The notes under the pieces were generated by a model that saw nothing but the letters and a program-made list of their open reading frames with translations, had not been told where the DNA came from and searched no databases. 32,194 nucleotides of DNA, taken from Deltaproteobacteria bacterium. GTDB lineage: Bacteria; Myxococcota_A; UBA9160; SMWR01. Position numbers and translations under genes: made by a program. Shown here piece by piece: positions 1 through 7,841 of this stretch; position 1 is the first letter of the stretch; each line of letters begins with the position of its first letter. Location: NCBI GenBank assembly GCA_002729515.1, contig PBYF01000123.1:1-32194 (forward strand). Reading direction: 5' to 3'.

Positions 1-85
1 GCCGGCCCGGGGGGTGAGCGACGCGCCGGCCCGGGGGGTGAGCGACGCGCCGGCCCGGGGGGTGAGCGACGCGCCGGCCCGGGGG
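1..85. repeat. 24-bp GC-rich tandem repeat at window edge
   Basis: Three identical 24-bp units (1-24, 25-48, 49-72) and a 13-base partial fourth copy (73-85). Each unit begins GCCGGCCCGG and ends GAGCGACGC. There are no spacers, so this is not a CRISPR. The array begins at base 1, so its true copy number is unknown. It lies about 35 bp upstream of tRNA-Val. Confidence 0.95.
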
Positions 86-119
86 CCCCACCTGGGATCG
101 TTGGGATAGGCTTTAGGAG

Positions 120-196
120 GGGGCGTTAGCTCAGCTGGCTAGAGCGCCGTGCTCACACCGCGGAGGTCACTGGTTCGAGTCCAGTACGCCCCACCA
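120..196 (+). tRNA. tRNA-Val (anticodon CAC)
   Basis: A full cloverleaf can be drawn. The acceptor stem is GGGGCGT/ACGCCCC with 7 pairs, and the D arm is GCTC/GAGC. The anticodon stem is CCGTG/CGCGG with one G-U, and the loop CTCACAC puts CAC at positions 34-36, reading GUG valine codons. The T arm is ACTGG, loop TTCGAGT, CCAGT. The discriminator is A193 and the CCA end is encoded (194-196). Confidence 0.97.
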
Positions 197-290
197 TTCC
201 AGCGATCGCGTTCCGGGAGGCGTGGTGGAGGCGCCAGCCGCATCCGGCCTGCCGGAGCAGTTCGCTACAGTCCGCCCTGCCGACGGCAGT

Positions 291-367
291 GGCCCGGTAG
301 CTCAGCTGGATAGAGCACGTGCCTCCGGAGCACGGGGTCGCAGGTTCGAATCCTGCCCGGGTCGCCA
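291..367 (+). tRNA. tRNA-Arg (anticodon CCG)
   Basis: A full cloverleaf can be drawn. The acceptor stem is GGCCCGG/CCGGGTC with one G-U, and the D arm is GCTC/GAGC. The anticodon stem CGTGC/GCACG is perfect, and the loop CTCCGGA gives anticodon CCG, reading CGG arginine codons. The T arm is GCAGG, loop TTCGAAT, CCTGC. The discriminator is G364 and CCA is encoded (365-367). It lies 94 bp after tRNA-Val on the same strand, so the two are probably co-transcribed. Confidence 0.97.
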
Positions 368-802
368 CTTCGTTCCCGCTGCCGCTGATGAACTCGGGGC
401 CTTGGCGTGTGCGGGCGCCCAGACCGCGTTGGGTTGCCAATGCGAGGCCCTGGCAAGGGATCTGGTCCCGATGGGGGCGGCGCAGCAGGTCAACGCACTT
501 CGACCGCGATACCGACGCTTGCACCCCGACCTGCCCCAGTTTGTCGTACCAGTCCCCAAGTCAGTGCATCCACAGTTCTTCGGTTCTCGGCCGAGGTGGC
601 CATTGCACTGTCTCGGGTTCCGCCGGCCCTCCAGCGACAAAGCTGCGGTGTGGAATGGCAGCAGGCGCTTCCACCGAGTCGAAGGCTCCGCGGATCGGCG
701 CATCCGGGCGAAACTCCAGGCCCCCTGCGGATGCCGTGCCGCTGGCCTCGATCCCCCGCCTGTGACAGGCTTACGAGTGCGCAGCCAAACGAGAGCAACC
801 CC
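368..802. other. 435-bp stretch with no recognised gene
   Basis: This lies between tRNA-Arg and the SIS isomerase gene. Open frames crossing it show no recognisable protein, and those continuing into the isomerase are upstream extensions without family similarity. A short inverted repeat (TTGCCA ... TGGCAA, near 433-455) is the only visible structure. No integrase or duplicated tRNA end is seen, so nothing supports an integration site. It presumably holds the isomerase promoter, which I cannot pinpoint. Confidence 0.5.
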
Positions 803-1387
803 ATGGACGAGTTCGGCGCCTTCGTCGACGACTACTATTGCCGCTTTGTCGAAGTCCTGCAGAGCTTCGACCGTGAGCCGCTCCAGGGCATCCTTGAAAC
901 CCTGGAGCGCGTGCAGGCGGGCGGCGGCACCGTCTGGGTGGCCGGAAACGGCGGCAGCGCGGCGATCTCGGACCACACTGTCTGCGACGCGACCAAGGGC
1001 ACTTACGTCGACGGCAGACAGCCGCTGCGCACCGTGTCTCTGGCTTCGAATGTCGCCATGTTGACGGCGCTTTCCAACGACATCTCGTACGAGGCCTGTT
1101 TCCGGCAGCAGCTCGAGTACTACCTGGAGCCGGGAGACGCGGTCCTGCTCGTCAGCTCCAGTGGGAATTCCCCCAACGTAGTGGAAGCCTGTCGATATGC
1201 GCGCAAGCGGGGCGTCACGACGATCGCCTTCGTGGGCTTTCAGGGCGGCACCCTGCGCGAACTGGCCGACCATGTCGTCTGGGTACCCGTGGACAACTAC
1301 GGGATCGCCGAAGACACGCACCAGAGTCTGATGCACGTCATCACGCAATATCTTCGGATGCGCGCCGAGCGCTCTCAGAAGGCCTAG
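803..1387 (+). CDS. SIS-domain sugar-phosphate isomerase, GmhA-like
   Basis: A 194-residue single-domain SIS protein, the usual size of sedoheptulose-7-phosphate isomerase (GmhA). That enzyme makes D-glycero-D-manno-heptose 7-phosphate for LPS core or heptose-containing glycans in the cytosol. The phosphate-binding motif GNGGSAA is at 48-54, with H58 just after it. A second sugar-phosphate loop, SSSGNS, is at 118-123. The C-terminal helix carries E170, H173 and H178, where GmhA places catalytic and zinc-binding side chains. I chose the ATG at 803 because similarity starts there; the upstream in-frame extension looks non-coding. The SD is weak (GAGAG). It converges on galE with 49 bp between stops. 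The exact sugar substrate is inferred, and a related SIS isomerase of exopolysaccharide synthesis is possible. Confidence 0.85.
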   Translation: MDEFGAFVDDYYCRFVEVLQSFDREPLQGILETLERVQAGGGTVWVAGNGGSAAISDHTVCDATKGTYVDGRQPLRTVSLASNVAMLTALSNDISYEACFRQQLEYYLEPGDAVLLVSSSGNSPNVVEACRYARKRGVTTIAFVGFQGGTLRELADHVVWVPVDNYGIAEDTHQSLMHVITQYLRMRAERSQKA

Positions 1388-1436
1388 CCGCTTCCAACGT
1401 TGTGATTGGCTGCGCCCTGCGTCGGCTCGACGGACT

Positions 1437-2441
1437 CTATGCGTCGGGCTCGTCGCCGTAGCCTTTCGGGTGGTTCAGGTGCCACTCCCAGGCCGTTCTC
1501 ACCACCGAGTCGATTCCCGCGAAGCGGGGCTGCCAGCCCAGGGCACGCGCGCGGTCGTTGCCGGCCACCAGGCGGGCTGGGTCGCCCGGCCGCCGGCTCG
1601 TGACCCGGTAGGGCACCTTGCGGTCCGTCACGCGCTCTACGGCGCTCACCACTTCCATCACCGTATTGCCGCTCCCGGTCCCGATGTTCATGACGATTCC
1701 GCCGCCTTCCGGCTCGGGGCACGCCTTGACCGCCAGTTCGTGGGCCTGGGCGAGGTCCTCTACGTGGACGTAGTCGCGCAGGCAGGTGCCGTCCGGTGTG
1801 TCGTAGTCATCGCCGTAGAGGTCGACCTGGTCGCGCTTGCCGAGGGCCGCTTCGATTACGAGTGGGATCAGGTGCGTCTCCGGGTGGTGGTCCTCGCCGT
1901 GGCCACCGTCTGCGCTCGCACCCGATGCGTTGAAGTAGCGCAAGATCGCGTAGGTCAGGCCGTAGGCGCGTGCGAAGTCCTGGATCATCCACTCGATGGC
2001 GAGCTTCGAATAGCCGTAGGGACAGACGGGCTCCTTGGGCGCGTCCTCCTGCAGAGGCATGGGGATGCCAGCACTCGAGCCGTAGGTGGCGGCGGTGCTC
2101 GAGAACACCAGCTTGCGCACGCCGCGGTCGAGCATGGTCTCGAGCAGTCCCAAGGTATTTGCCGTGTTGTTGCGGTAGTGGTAGCGGGGATTGGCGACGG
2201 ACTCGGCCACGTTGGTGGCCGCTGCGAAGTGCATGACAGCCTCGGTGCGCTGGTCGTCCATCAGACGCCCCACGAGGGCGGTGTCGGCGACGTCGCCCTC
2301 TACCAGCGGACAGGCGTCCACGGCCCGACGGTGGCCCTGGCAGAGGTTGTCGAGCACCACGACCTCATGCCCGGTCGCCACCAGGTGGCGCGCCGCAAAG
2401 CTTCCCACGTAGCCCGCACCGCCCGTGACCAGAATCTTCAC
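1437..2441 (-). CDS. galE: UDP-glucose 4-epimerase
   Basis: A 334-residue short-chain dehydrogenase-fold epimerase that interconverts UDP-glucose and UDP-galactose (or the N-acetyl forms) in the cytosol, feeding surface polysaccharide synthesis. The NAD-binding motif TGGAGYVG is at 6-13. S115 and T116 form the catalytic Ser/Thr region, and the YxxxK pair is Y142/K146. The family motifs RYFNASGA and LRDYVHVEDLA are also present. The start is a GTG at 2441 preceded by GGAGG eight bases upstream; the longer open frame lacks family similarity upstream. Length matches the family. The Leloir genes galT and galK are not nearby, so a biosynthetic role is more likely than galactose catabolism. The choice between Glc and GlcNAc specificity cannot be read from sequence alone. 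Confidence 0.93.
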   Translation of the reverse strand: MKILVTGGAGYVGSFAARHLVATGHEVVVLDNLCQGHRRAVDACPLVEGDVADTALVGRLMDDQRTEAVMHFAAATNVAESVANPRYHYRNNTANTLGLLETMLDRGVRKLVFSSTAATYGSSAGIPMPLQEDAPKEPVCPYGYSKLAIEWMIQDFARAYGLTYAILRYFNASGASADGGHGEDHHPETHLIPLVIEAALGKRDQVDLYGDDYDTPDGTCLRDYVHVEDLAQAHELAVKACPEPEGGGIVMNIGTGSGNTVMEVVSAVERVTDRKVPYRVTSRRPGDPARLVAGNDRARALGWQPRFAGIDSVVRTAWEWHLNHPKGYGDEPDA

Positions 2442-2616
2442 GTCGCGTCCTCCGTCGGGTGCGGGGCCAGGCCCGCGGCGAGGTCTGCCTCGATCATGGC
2501 AAGCGACGCGGGGCTTTCCGCATCGTGGTGACAACCCCAAAACCGCCAGCGGTGCATGCGGCAGACAAGCCTGGGTAGCACGTCGTGGGCAATGTCAAAA
2601 TCCCCGGATCGCAAGA

Positions 2617-2856
2617 CTACTCGACAGGGTTCCGATGGCGGGCCCGGTACGCCAGCAGGAGGTCATCGTACGCACCCGTCTGCAGGCCCAGGATGGCTTG
2701 CAGGCGGGTGGCCGAGAAGAGCGGTCCGGCGATCACGAGACGCAGCTTCTCGTAGTAGGCGGCGAGGGCAGGGTCCATTCCGCGGGTGTCCCCAGTGTCG
2801 CGGGCCTCGAGGTATCCCGCTGGAATCTCGTGCTCGAGGTAGAGCGTGCGGGGCAC
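2617..2856 (-). pseudogene. Small ORF, possibly a truncated or frameshifted gene
   Basis: A 79-codon open frame from a GTG, with strong G/C preference at third codon positions like its neighbours, so it looks truly coding. I do not recognise the product. Coding character continues upstream of the GTG (HVALAKLATG), but an in-frame TGA lies at 2887-2889. Twelve codons earlier there is an in-frame ATG near 2924. A second ATG at 2890 is one base out of frame with the body and would join it after a one-base shift. No clear SD precedes the GTG. It could be a short real protein, a remnant whose 5' end is damaged, or a sequence error. It sits between galE and the glycosyltransferase on the same strand. 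Confidence 0.35.
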
Positions 2857-3003
2857 GCCGGTCGCCAGCTTCGCCAGGGCGACGTGTCATCCCGACCCCG
2901 GGGCACGCGGACCGGCTGCATTCATGTGTGAGTCAGTCTACGGGACGTGACGGAATCGGGAACCTTCGGGCTTGTGCGATCATCCGAGCGGCAGCGGCGC
3001 CCC

Positions 3004-4584
3004 TCATTCCGGAGCCGAGCGCAGATAGACATCCAGGTCCTCGATGCGTACTGCGTGCCGGTAGTGCGTCCGGAGCAGGTCGTGAAGGCCGGAGAAACGT
3101 GCGAGTTCTTCTGCGCTGTCAGCGCGGTTTCCGGTCACGTGGGGTAGGACGTCCCGGTGTTCGACCACGAATGCCGCCGGCGGCGCCGCGCGTAGGTCGT
3201 GGACCAGTTCGCTGCGGGCCGCGTCGCGTCCCGTCCACGCGAGACGTTGGGGCACATCGTAGATGTAGCGGCTGGCTGGTCGGCGATCCGCGAGGATGTA
3301 GATTTGGGGCTCAAAGCCCCAGACGAAGATCCGGTCGTGCGGGGAGGTTTGCTTGCGGATCCAAGCGGCGACGCGTCGATTGGATCCCGCGTTCACGTCC
3401 CAGGCGGAGTCGAGCCGATCGCGCAGCGTTTCCGGGACCCTGCGGGCGAGGATCTCGGTGCGCAGGCGGCTGCGGGCTGCGAAGTCGCCGGCGGGTAGCC
3501 CAAGCAAGAGCACCACGAGCGCCAATCCAGCGGCCAGAGCGAGCGGGCGTCCGCGCACGAACCGCCATCCCTTCCACAGACCCCAGCCCGAAAGCAGCGC
3601 CAGCAGCGTGAGGCCGGGAACGAAGTGGTAGGGGAAGTGCTTGCCCTGAAGCGCGACGCCGGCGACCTGGAACGCCAGCACGCCCAGCACGTGTAGAGTT
3701 CCGTTGCGCTCGTTTGCGCCCCTGGCGGGCAGGGCGACGAGTAGCGCTACGCCTGCCGGAACCAGAAGCGAGTGCTGGTAGAGGCTCCCCCGCACGGCGC
3801 TCCAGAGGCTCGCGGCGGCGGACTGCTGTGTGAAGGAGAGCGTCGTGTAATGCGGCGCGAAACCGACGAGTGCACCGAATAGGTCGTCCGTTGCGCCGTG
3901 CGCCAGGAAGAAGAGGGCGCAGGCCGCGAGCAGCGCGGCGCCGCCCGCGGCGAAAGCCGCCACGACCCCCGGTGCGGACCGGTCGGGCGAGCGGTGCGCC
4001 TCCCGTGCGGCCAGGGCGGCGCTCACCAGCAGGCCGCCGCCGAGCGGCGGCTTGCAGAGTGCCGCGAAGGTGTAGAGCGCGCCGGCGGCTGCGTAGGCTG
4101 CTGTCCGTGGGCGTGCCGGTGTGGCGCAGACGAGCGCCCAGGCGGTTGCGACCGCTCCGAAACTTTCGGGCTGTCCGGTCTGCCAGAAGCCGAGCGGCAC
4201 GACGGTCGCGAGCGCGATCAGGCCCCCGACCGCACCGGGCCGCGCGTCGCCCATGTGCCGCACAGAGAAACGCGCGAAGGCGAGCACGAGGGATGCGAAC
4301 GCCAGTGCCTCGAGGATGCGCGGCGCCCAGGCCCGGGCGCCGAAGACGCCCCGGGCAAGCGCGTAGACGAAGTGGATGGCAGGGGGCTTGAAATCCCAGA
4401 CGTCGCGGTACGGTGTGCCGCCCGCGAGGATGGCGTCGCCGGCGAGTGAGTAGATCGCCTGGTCGCGGCCCATGCCGAATAGGCTCAGTTGGAGCAGCAG
4501 CCAGGCAGCCGCGGCACACCCGATGCCGAGCGCGGCGCGATCGGCGCCACGTGCCAGGCGATCGTTCCAGGCGAAGGGATGCAA
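3004..4584 (-). CDS. ArnT/PMT-like membrane glycosyltransferase (GT-C fold)
   Basis: A 526-residue polytopic membrane protein with about ten hydrophobic segments in its first 370 residues and a soluble C-terminal third. The first external loop has an acidic motif (GRDQAIYS) after the first membrane span, then a DFKPP segment, as in GT39/GT83-type enzymes that transfer a sugar from a polyprenyl-phosphate donor outside the inner membrane. Acceptor and sugar cannot be told. The start is an unusual TTG at 4584; GAGA a few bases upstream is a modest SD. It lies 89 bp downstream of the GNAT gene on the same strand, so co-transcription is plausible. A similar but distinct GT-C protein is at 15817-17379, and a polyprenol-phosphate mannosyltransferase-like gene that could make a donor is at 18980-19699. 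Confidence 0.8.
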   Translation of the reverse strand: MHPFAWNDRLARGADRAALGIGCAAAAWLLLQLSLFGMGRDQAIYSLAGDAILAGGTPYRDVWDFKPPAIHFVYALARGVFGARAWAPRILEALAFASLVLAFARFSVRHMGDARPGAVGGLIALATVVPLGFWQTGQPESFGAVATAWALVCATPARPRTAAYAAAGALYTFAALCKPPLGGGLLVSAALAAREAHRSPDRSAPGVVAAFAAGGAALLAACALFFLAHGATDDLFGALVGFAPHYTTLSFTQQSAAASLWSAVRGSLYQHSLLVPAGVALLVALPARGANERNGTLHVLGVLAFQVAGVALQGKHFPYHFVPGLTLLALLSGWGLWKGWRFVRGRPLALAAGLALVVLLLGLPAGDFAARSRLRTEILARRVPETLRDRLDSAWDVNAGSNRRVAAWIRKQTSPHDRIFVWGFEPQIYILADRRPASRYIYDVPQRLAWTGRDAARSELVHDLRAAPPAAFVVEHRDVLPHVTGNRADSAEELARFSGLHDLLRTHYRHAVRIEDLDVYLRSAPE

Positions 4585-4673
4585 GGGATTCTCGGAGAAC
4601 GATCATCGGCGCTTCCGGTCGGCTCGGCAAGCGCCCGCGTTCTGAATCCAGTCGGTGTCATGCAGCGGGGGTG

Positions 4674-5300
4674 CTAGCGGGCCGGTCGCAGCATGAGCCA
4701 GATGGGCGGCGAGCCCTCGAAACTGACCCTCTGCAGCACTTCGAATCCGTGGCGTTGGTAGAGCGGAAGGTTCGCCGCGTTCGAGGACTCGAGGTAGGCC
4801 GGCAGCCCCTGTGCGTCGCACTCGCCGAGCTGCTTGGCGAGCAGCGCCGAGGCCGCTCCTCGTCGCCGTGCTTCGGGGCGCGTTCCGAGTGCGGCCAGGT
4901 ACCAGTGGGGCACTCCGGGTCGGCCACGCAACATCTCCTGGTAGAAGCGGCCCGCCTGGGCCAAGCCTCCGCGCAGGGCTCGCCACGACGACCAAAGGCC
5001 GAGTGTTTCGTCCAGGATTCCCCGCACCCCCTCGGTCTTCACGAAGCCGGGCGGCGCCCACATCGCGGCAGCCTCGCCTCCGCCGGTCATTTCGGCCACT
5101 CCGTGGCGCGCCGTGGTGCGCACGCCCCTTTCGAACAGCAGCCGGCGCGCCGCGAGGCTGTTCTTCGCCTTTGCGAGGAGCCAGAGCATGATGGGATCCT
5201 CGGCAAAGGCCGCTGCGAGGATGTCCCGGATCTCCGTGCGATGGCTGGCATTCCCGCGGACCGCGGCGTGGAACTCCGCCGAATACGCGGGCGAATCCAT
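4674..5300 (-). CDS. GNAT-family N-acetyltransferase
   Basis: A 208-residue protein with a GNAT domain in its C-terminal half. It probably moves an acetyl group from acetyl-CoA to an amine, with unknown substrate. The acetyl-CoA pyrophosphate loop (motif A) is LAALGTRPEARRRGAASALL, about residues 135-155. Motif B follows as LESSNAANLPLYQRHGFE, typical of the family. The N-terminal half is longer than a minimal GNAT and resembles single-domain acetyltransferases of about 200 residues. The ATG at 5300 has no strong SD. It is divergent from the sulfatase-like gene with 98 bp between starts, and an inverted repeat in that gap could be shared regulatory DNA. Confidence 0.85.
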   Translation of the reverse strand: MDSPAYSAEFHAAVRGNASHRTEIRDILAAAFAEDPIMLWLLAKAKNSLAARRLLFERGVRTTARHGVAEMTGGGEAAAMWAPPGFVKTEGVRGILDETLGLWSSWRALRGGLAQAGRFYQEMLRGRPGVPHWYLAALGTRPEARRRGAASALLAKQLGECDAQGLPAYLESSNAANLPLYQRHGFEVLQRVSFEGSPPIWLMLRPAR

Positions 5301-5316
5301 CGCCGCATACTACCGC

Positions 5317-5348
5317 GCTGCTGCGCGGGCGTCGGGCTGCGCAGCAGC
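5317..5348. promoter_or_regulatory. Inverted repeat in divergent promoter region
   Basis: Perfect 10-bp arms GCTGCTGCGC (5317-5326) and GCGCAGCAGC (5339-5348) are separated by 12 bases, between the starts of the GNAT gene (minus) and the sulfatase-like gene (plus). Its position suits an operator or a transcript hairpin. A second small hairpin (GACCC-TTC-GGGTC, about 5366-5378) lies nearer the sulfatase-like start. Function is inferred only from position. Confidence 0.3.
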
Positions 5349-5398
5349 CGGGCAGGATCCGGCCGGACCCTTCGGGTCTGCGGTATGGTCGAGGCCCT

Positions 5399-6730
5399 GT
5401 GAAGCACAGCCGAGCCCTTGCGAGCACCTGTACGTGTCTGTTGCTGCTGGCAGCGTGCGGCCGAGCGCCCGAAGAAGCCGGCTTCCGGCACATCGTGCTG
5501 CTCGGAATCGATGGTCTGCGTGGGGATCATCTCGGTTCCCGGGGTTATCCCCGAGCCGTGAGCCCTTTTCTCGACGAACTGGCCGGCCGCTCAGTGGATT
5601 TTGAAAGGGCCTATGCCGGGTCTCCCCGCCTGCTGACTTCCTACGCGTCGATGTTCACCTCCCTTCACGCGAGCGAGCACGGCCTCGTCGGATTCGAAGG
5701 CCGACCGCTCGACGAAGCGGCGACGACCCTGGCGGAAGTCCTCGGTCGCCGGGGCTTTCAGACTGCCGCCTTCCTGGCCACGCGCGGTGATTGGGCGCGT
5801 ACCGGCTTTGCCCGGGGATTCGCGCATGTGGATGTGCCGTCCGAGGTCTATGCCGAGCCCTGCCGCCCGGCCGCCGAACTGGTGGACCGGGCGCTCGAAT
5901 GGCTCGCCCAGCTCGATCCGGACGTCCGGGTTTTCGTCTTCATCCAGTTTGCGGACGTCGAGGGGCAGCGCCAGGCCCCCCCGGAGCATTTTGCCGGGCT
6001 CGGTCGCGAGAAGCCGGATGAGATGGTCGAATTCGCACTGGAGCAGCACCACGTGCCCTTCGGCTTCTTTCACTACGAAAACAAATTGCTGCTGCGGGCG
6101 TTCAACAGCTACGACGTCGAAATTCGCTATGTCGACGCGGAAATAGCACGCATGTACCGGGACCTCGGCGCCATGGGCTGGGGCGACGGAACGCTCTGGG
6201 TGGTGACGAGCCCCTACGGTTGGGGCCTTGGCAACCACCTGCTTCACCGCGCCGCCCGACACGTCTACGAGGCCCAGGTCCGGGTGCCTCTGTGGATCCA
6301 CGCGCCGGGGGGCGAGTTCGACGCGCTGGGGGTGCAAGAGGTGGTGGGTCAGATCGATCTTGCACCCACGCTGCTCGAGTTGGCCGGCGGCGAGGCGCCG
6401 GAGCCCAGCTGGCGCGGTCGATCCCTTGTGCCCCTGCTCGCGGGCGATGCGCTGGCACCCCGCGCCGTTCTGGTACAGCGCGGACCCGCGGGCGTGTCGA
6501 AGACCGAAGTGGGGGAACCCTGGCGGAGCGACGCCGACCTCGCCGCGATCGTGGAGCAGCGTTGGAAACTCATTCGCGACTCCTCGGGTGCCGAGGAGCT
6601 CTACGATGTGACCGAAGACCCCTTCGAATTGGACGAGCGTTCGGGCTCCGCCGCCCAGCCTGAAATCGAGCGACTGCGCCGGCTGCTCGCCGACCGACTT
6701 GCCGAGATCAACCAGGGCCCGGGGGGTTGA
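5399..6730 (+). CDS. Sulfatase-like (AlkP superfamily) lipoprotein, probably inactive
   Basis: A 443-residue protein starting at GTG with a lipoprotein signal ending LLAAC, so Cys20 is probably lipidated. The fold is that of sulfatase/alkaline-phosphatase superfamily hydrolases: GIDGLRGDHLG at about 36-46, the ASMFTSLHASEHG block at about 83-95, YEAQVRVPLWIHAPG and a C-terminal ELYDVTEDPFE. Key residues differ, however. Where C/S-x-P-S-R (or TLPSH) should place the nucleophile, this protein has L78-L-T-S-Y82. The metal-binding Asp-His of the usual SDHGE motif is replaced by SPYGW near residue 270. It may therefore be a non-catalytic homologue that binds a ligand. Its 3' end overlaps the assumed start of idi, suggesting co-transcription. 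An alternative is a divergent hydrolase with relocated residues. Confidence 0.8.
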   Translation: MKHSRALASTCTCLLLLAACGRAPEEAGFRHIVLLGIDGLRGDHLGSRGYPRAVSPFLDELAGRSVDFERAYAGSPRLLTSYASMFTSLHASEHGLVGFEGRPLDEAATTLAEVLGRRGFQTAAFLATRGDWARTGFARGFAHVDVPSEVYAEPCRPAAELVDRALEWLAQLDPDVRVFVFIQFADVEGQRQAPPEHFAGLGREKPDEMVEFALEQHHVPFGFFHYENKLLLRAFNSYDVEIRYVDAEIARMYRDLGAMGWGDGTLWVVTSPYGWGLGNHLLHRAARHVYEAQVRVPLWIHAPGGEFDALGVQEVVGQIDLAPTLLELAGGEAPEPSWRGRSLVPLLAGDALAPRAVLVQRGPAGVSKTEVGEPWRSDADLAAIVEQRWKLIRDSSGAEELYDVTEDPFELDERSGSAAQPEIERLRRLLADRLAEINQGPGG

Positions 6731-7268
6731 GCTGGAGGAGATCATCCTCGTCGACGAGCAGGATCGCGAGGTCGGCTTCGCGGAGAAGCTCGCCGCACAC
6801 CGCGATGGAGGTCTCCTGCACCGGGCCTTCTCGATCGTGCTCTTCGATCCCGGCGGCGATGTCCTGCTCCAGAAGCGCGCCGCGGCGAAGTACCACTTCG
6901 GCGGATTGTGGACCAACGCGTGTTGTGGACACCCGCGGCGGGGCGAAGCGCTCGAGGATGCCGCTCACCGGAGGTTGCGGGAAGAACTCGGGGTGGCGAG
7001 TGCACTGCGGAGGGTATTCGCGTTGATTTACACGGCCGAAGATCCGGGCTCCGGACTCACCGAGCGCGAGTTCGACCACGTCTTCGTGGGCGTGCTTACC
7101 GAGGTGCCGCAACCCGATCCCGCCGAGATCGATGGGCTGCGTTGGATCCGCGGCGATGAGCTGGTGCGCGACGTCGCTCGCCATCCAGAGCACTACACGC
7201 CCTGGTTCGCAGAACTCCTGGAGCGGCTCCCGGAGCTCGAGGCGGCGCTGCGGGCAGAGCCCGCGTGA
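6699..7268 (+). CDS. idi: Isopentenyl-diphosphate delta-isomerase, type 1
   Basis: A 189-residue Nudix-fold enzyme interconverting isopentenyl and dimethylallyl diphosphate in the cytosol, supplying prenyl chains for polyprenyl carriers, quinones or carotenoids. Family signatures are clear: HRAFS (H41), WTNACCGHP with catalytic Cys76, the Nudix-like REELG helix, and E122/E124 in TERE matching the catalytic and metal-binding glutamates. The start is uncertain. The TTG at 6699 overlaps the upstream gene by 32 bp and has no obvious SD; a CTG near 6732 or another weak codon before EEIILVDE is possible. The overlap suggests translational coupling with the sulfatase-like lipoprotein gene. The prenyl role fits the UbiA-like and polyprenol-linked sugar genes downstream. 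Confidence 0.92.
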   Translation: MPRSTRARGVELEEIILVDEQDREVGFAEKLAAHRDGGLLHRAFSIVLFDPGGDVLLQKRAAAKYHFGGLWTNACCGHPRRGEALEDAAHRRLREELGVASALRRVFALIYTAEDPGSGLTEREFDHVFVGVLTEVPQPDPAEIDGLRWIRGDELVRDVARHPEHYTPWFAELLERLPELEAALRAEPA

Positions 7269-7307
7269 TAGAATGCGCGGCGGATCCAAACGCAAGCAGG
7301 AGACGGC

Positions 7308-7772
7308 ATGGGCAGGTGGACGCGACAGGAGATCGAAGAGGCGCTTGATTGCTACCAGAAGACTGCACTCGAGGCCGGAACTTCCGGCGACTGGAATGCT
7401 TGGGCGGATCTCTTTACCGAAGACGCGACCTATATCGAACACCTCTACGGAACCTTCGGAGGCCGTGAGGCGATCCGGAAATGGATCTCTTCGACGATGG
7501 CCGAGTGGCCCAACCACCAGATGCAGTATTTCCCGCACGAGTGGGTCATGATCGACGAGGAGCGGGGCTGGGTCGTGGCGCAGATCTGGAATCGCATGGT
7601 CGACCCGGGAGATGGGAGCCTGCACCAGGCCTACAACTACACCCTTCTCAAGTACGCGGGGAACATGAAGTGGTCCTTCGAGGAGGACATCTACAACCCC
7701 GACCACTTCCGCTCGATGATCCGGGGCTGGTTCGATGCCCGGAAGCGCTGCCACGAAAAGCCGGAAGCATAG
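7308..7772 (+). CDS. NTF2-like / SnoaL-type protein
   Basis: A 154-residue protein with the cone-shaped NTF2-like fold signature: an N-terminal helix, then DWNAWADLFTEDATYIEH, a GGREAIRKWI helix and a long C-terminal sheet. Such proteins act as small ketosteroid-isomerase-like or cyclase enzymes, or as binding proteins. No catalytic set is certain here, though D39 in FTEDA and several His/Glu residues line the usual pocket. AGGAG sits a few bases before the ATG, so the start is well supported. It follows idi by 39 bp, likely in the same operon. A large GC-rich hairpin directly after its stop ends the operon. Confidence 0.8.
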   Translation: MGRWTRQEIEEALDCYQKTALEAGTSGDWNAWADLFTEDATYIEHLYGTFGGREAIRKWISSTMAEWPNHQMQYFPHEWVMIDEERGWVVAQIWNRMVDPGDGSLHQAYNYTLLKYAGNMKWSFEEDIYNPDHFRSMIRGWFDARKRCHEKPEA

Positions 7773-7791
7773 CCATCCGGACAGGCGTGCG

Positions 7792-7831
7792 GCGCCGGGG
7801 AGCCCACGCCGGGTCAGGCGTGGGCCGGCGC
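7792..7831. terminator. GC-rich hairpin between convergent genes
   Basis: The inner stem GCCCACGCC (7802-7810) pairs perfectly with GGCGTGGGC (7817-7825) around a six-base loop. Outer arms GCGCCG (7792-7797) and CGGCGC (7826-7831) extend it past a four-base bulge. It fills the 69-bp gap between two converging genes. No T-run follows on either side, so it is a terminator-like hairpin serving both strands rather than a textbook intrinsic terminator. Confidence 0.6.
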
Positions 7832-7841
7832 GTTCCCCTGC

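Noticed and set aside
120-802. Integrative element at the tRNA genes
   Set aside because: No integrase, no repeated tRNA 3' end and no foreign composition is seen in the 435 bp after tRNA-Arg.
1470-2531. 353-codon open frame on the plus strand across galE
   Set aside because: It is a shadow of galE. The minus-strand product has the full epimerase motifs and a good SD; the plus-strand product shows none.
2850-2926. Selenocysteine reading of the in-frame TGA at 2887-2889
   Set aside because: A 6-bp stem (GTCGCC/GGCGAC) follows the TGA, but it starts too close and lacks a recognisable bacterial SECIS loop. The protein is not a known selenoprotein family.
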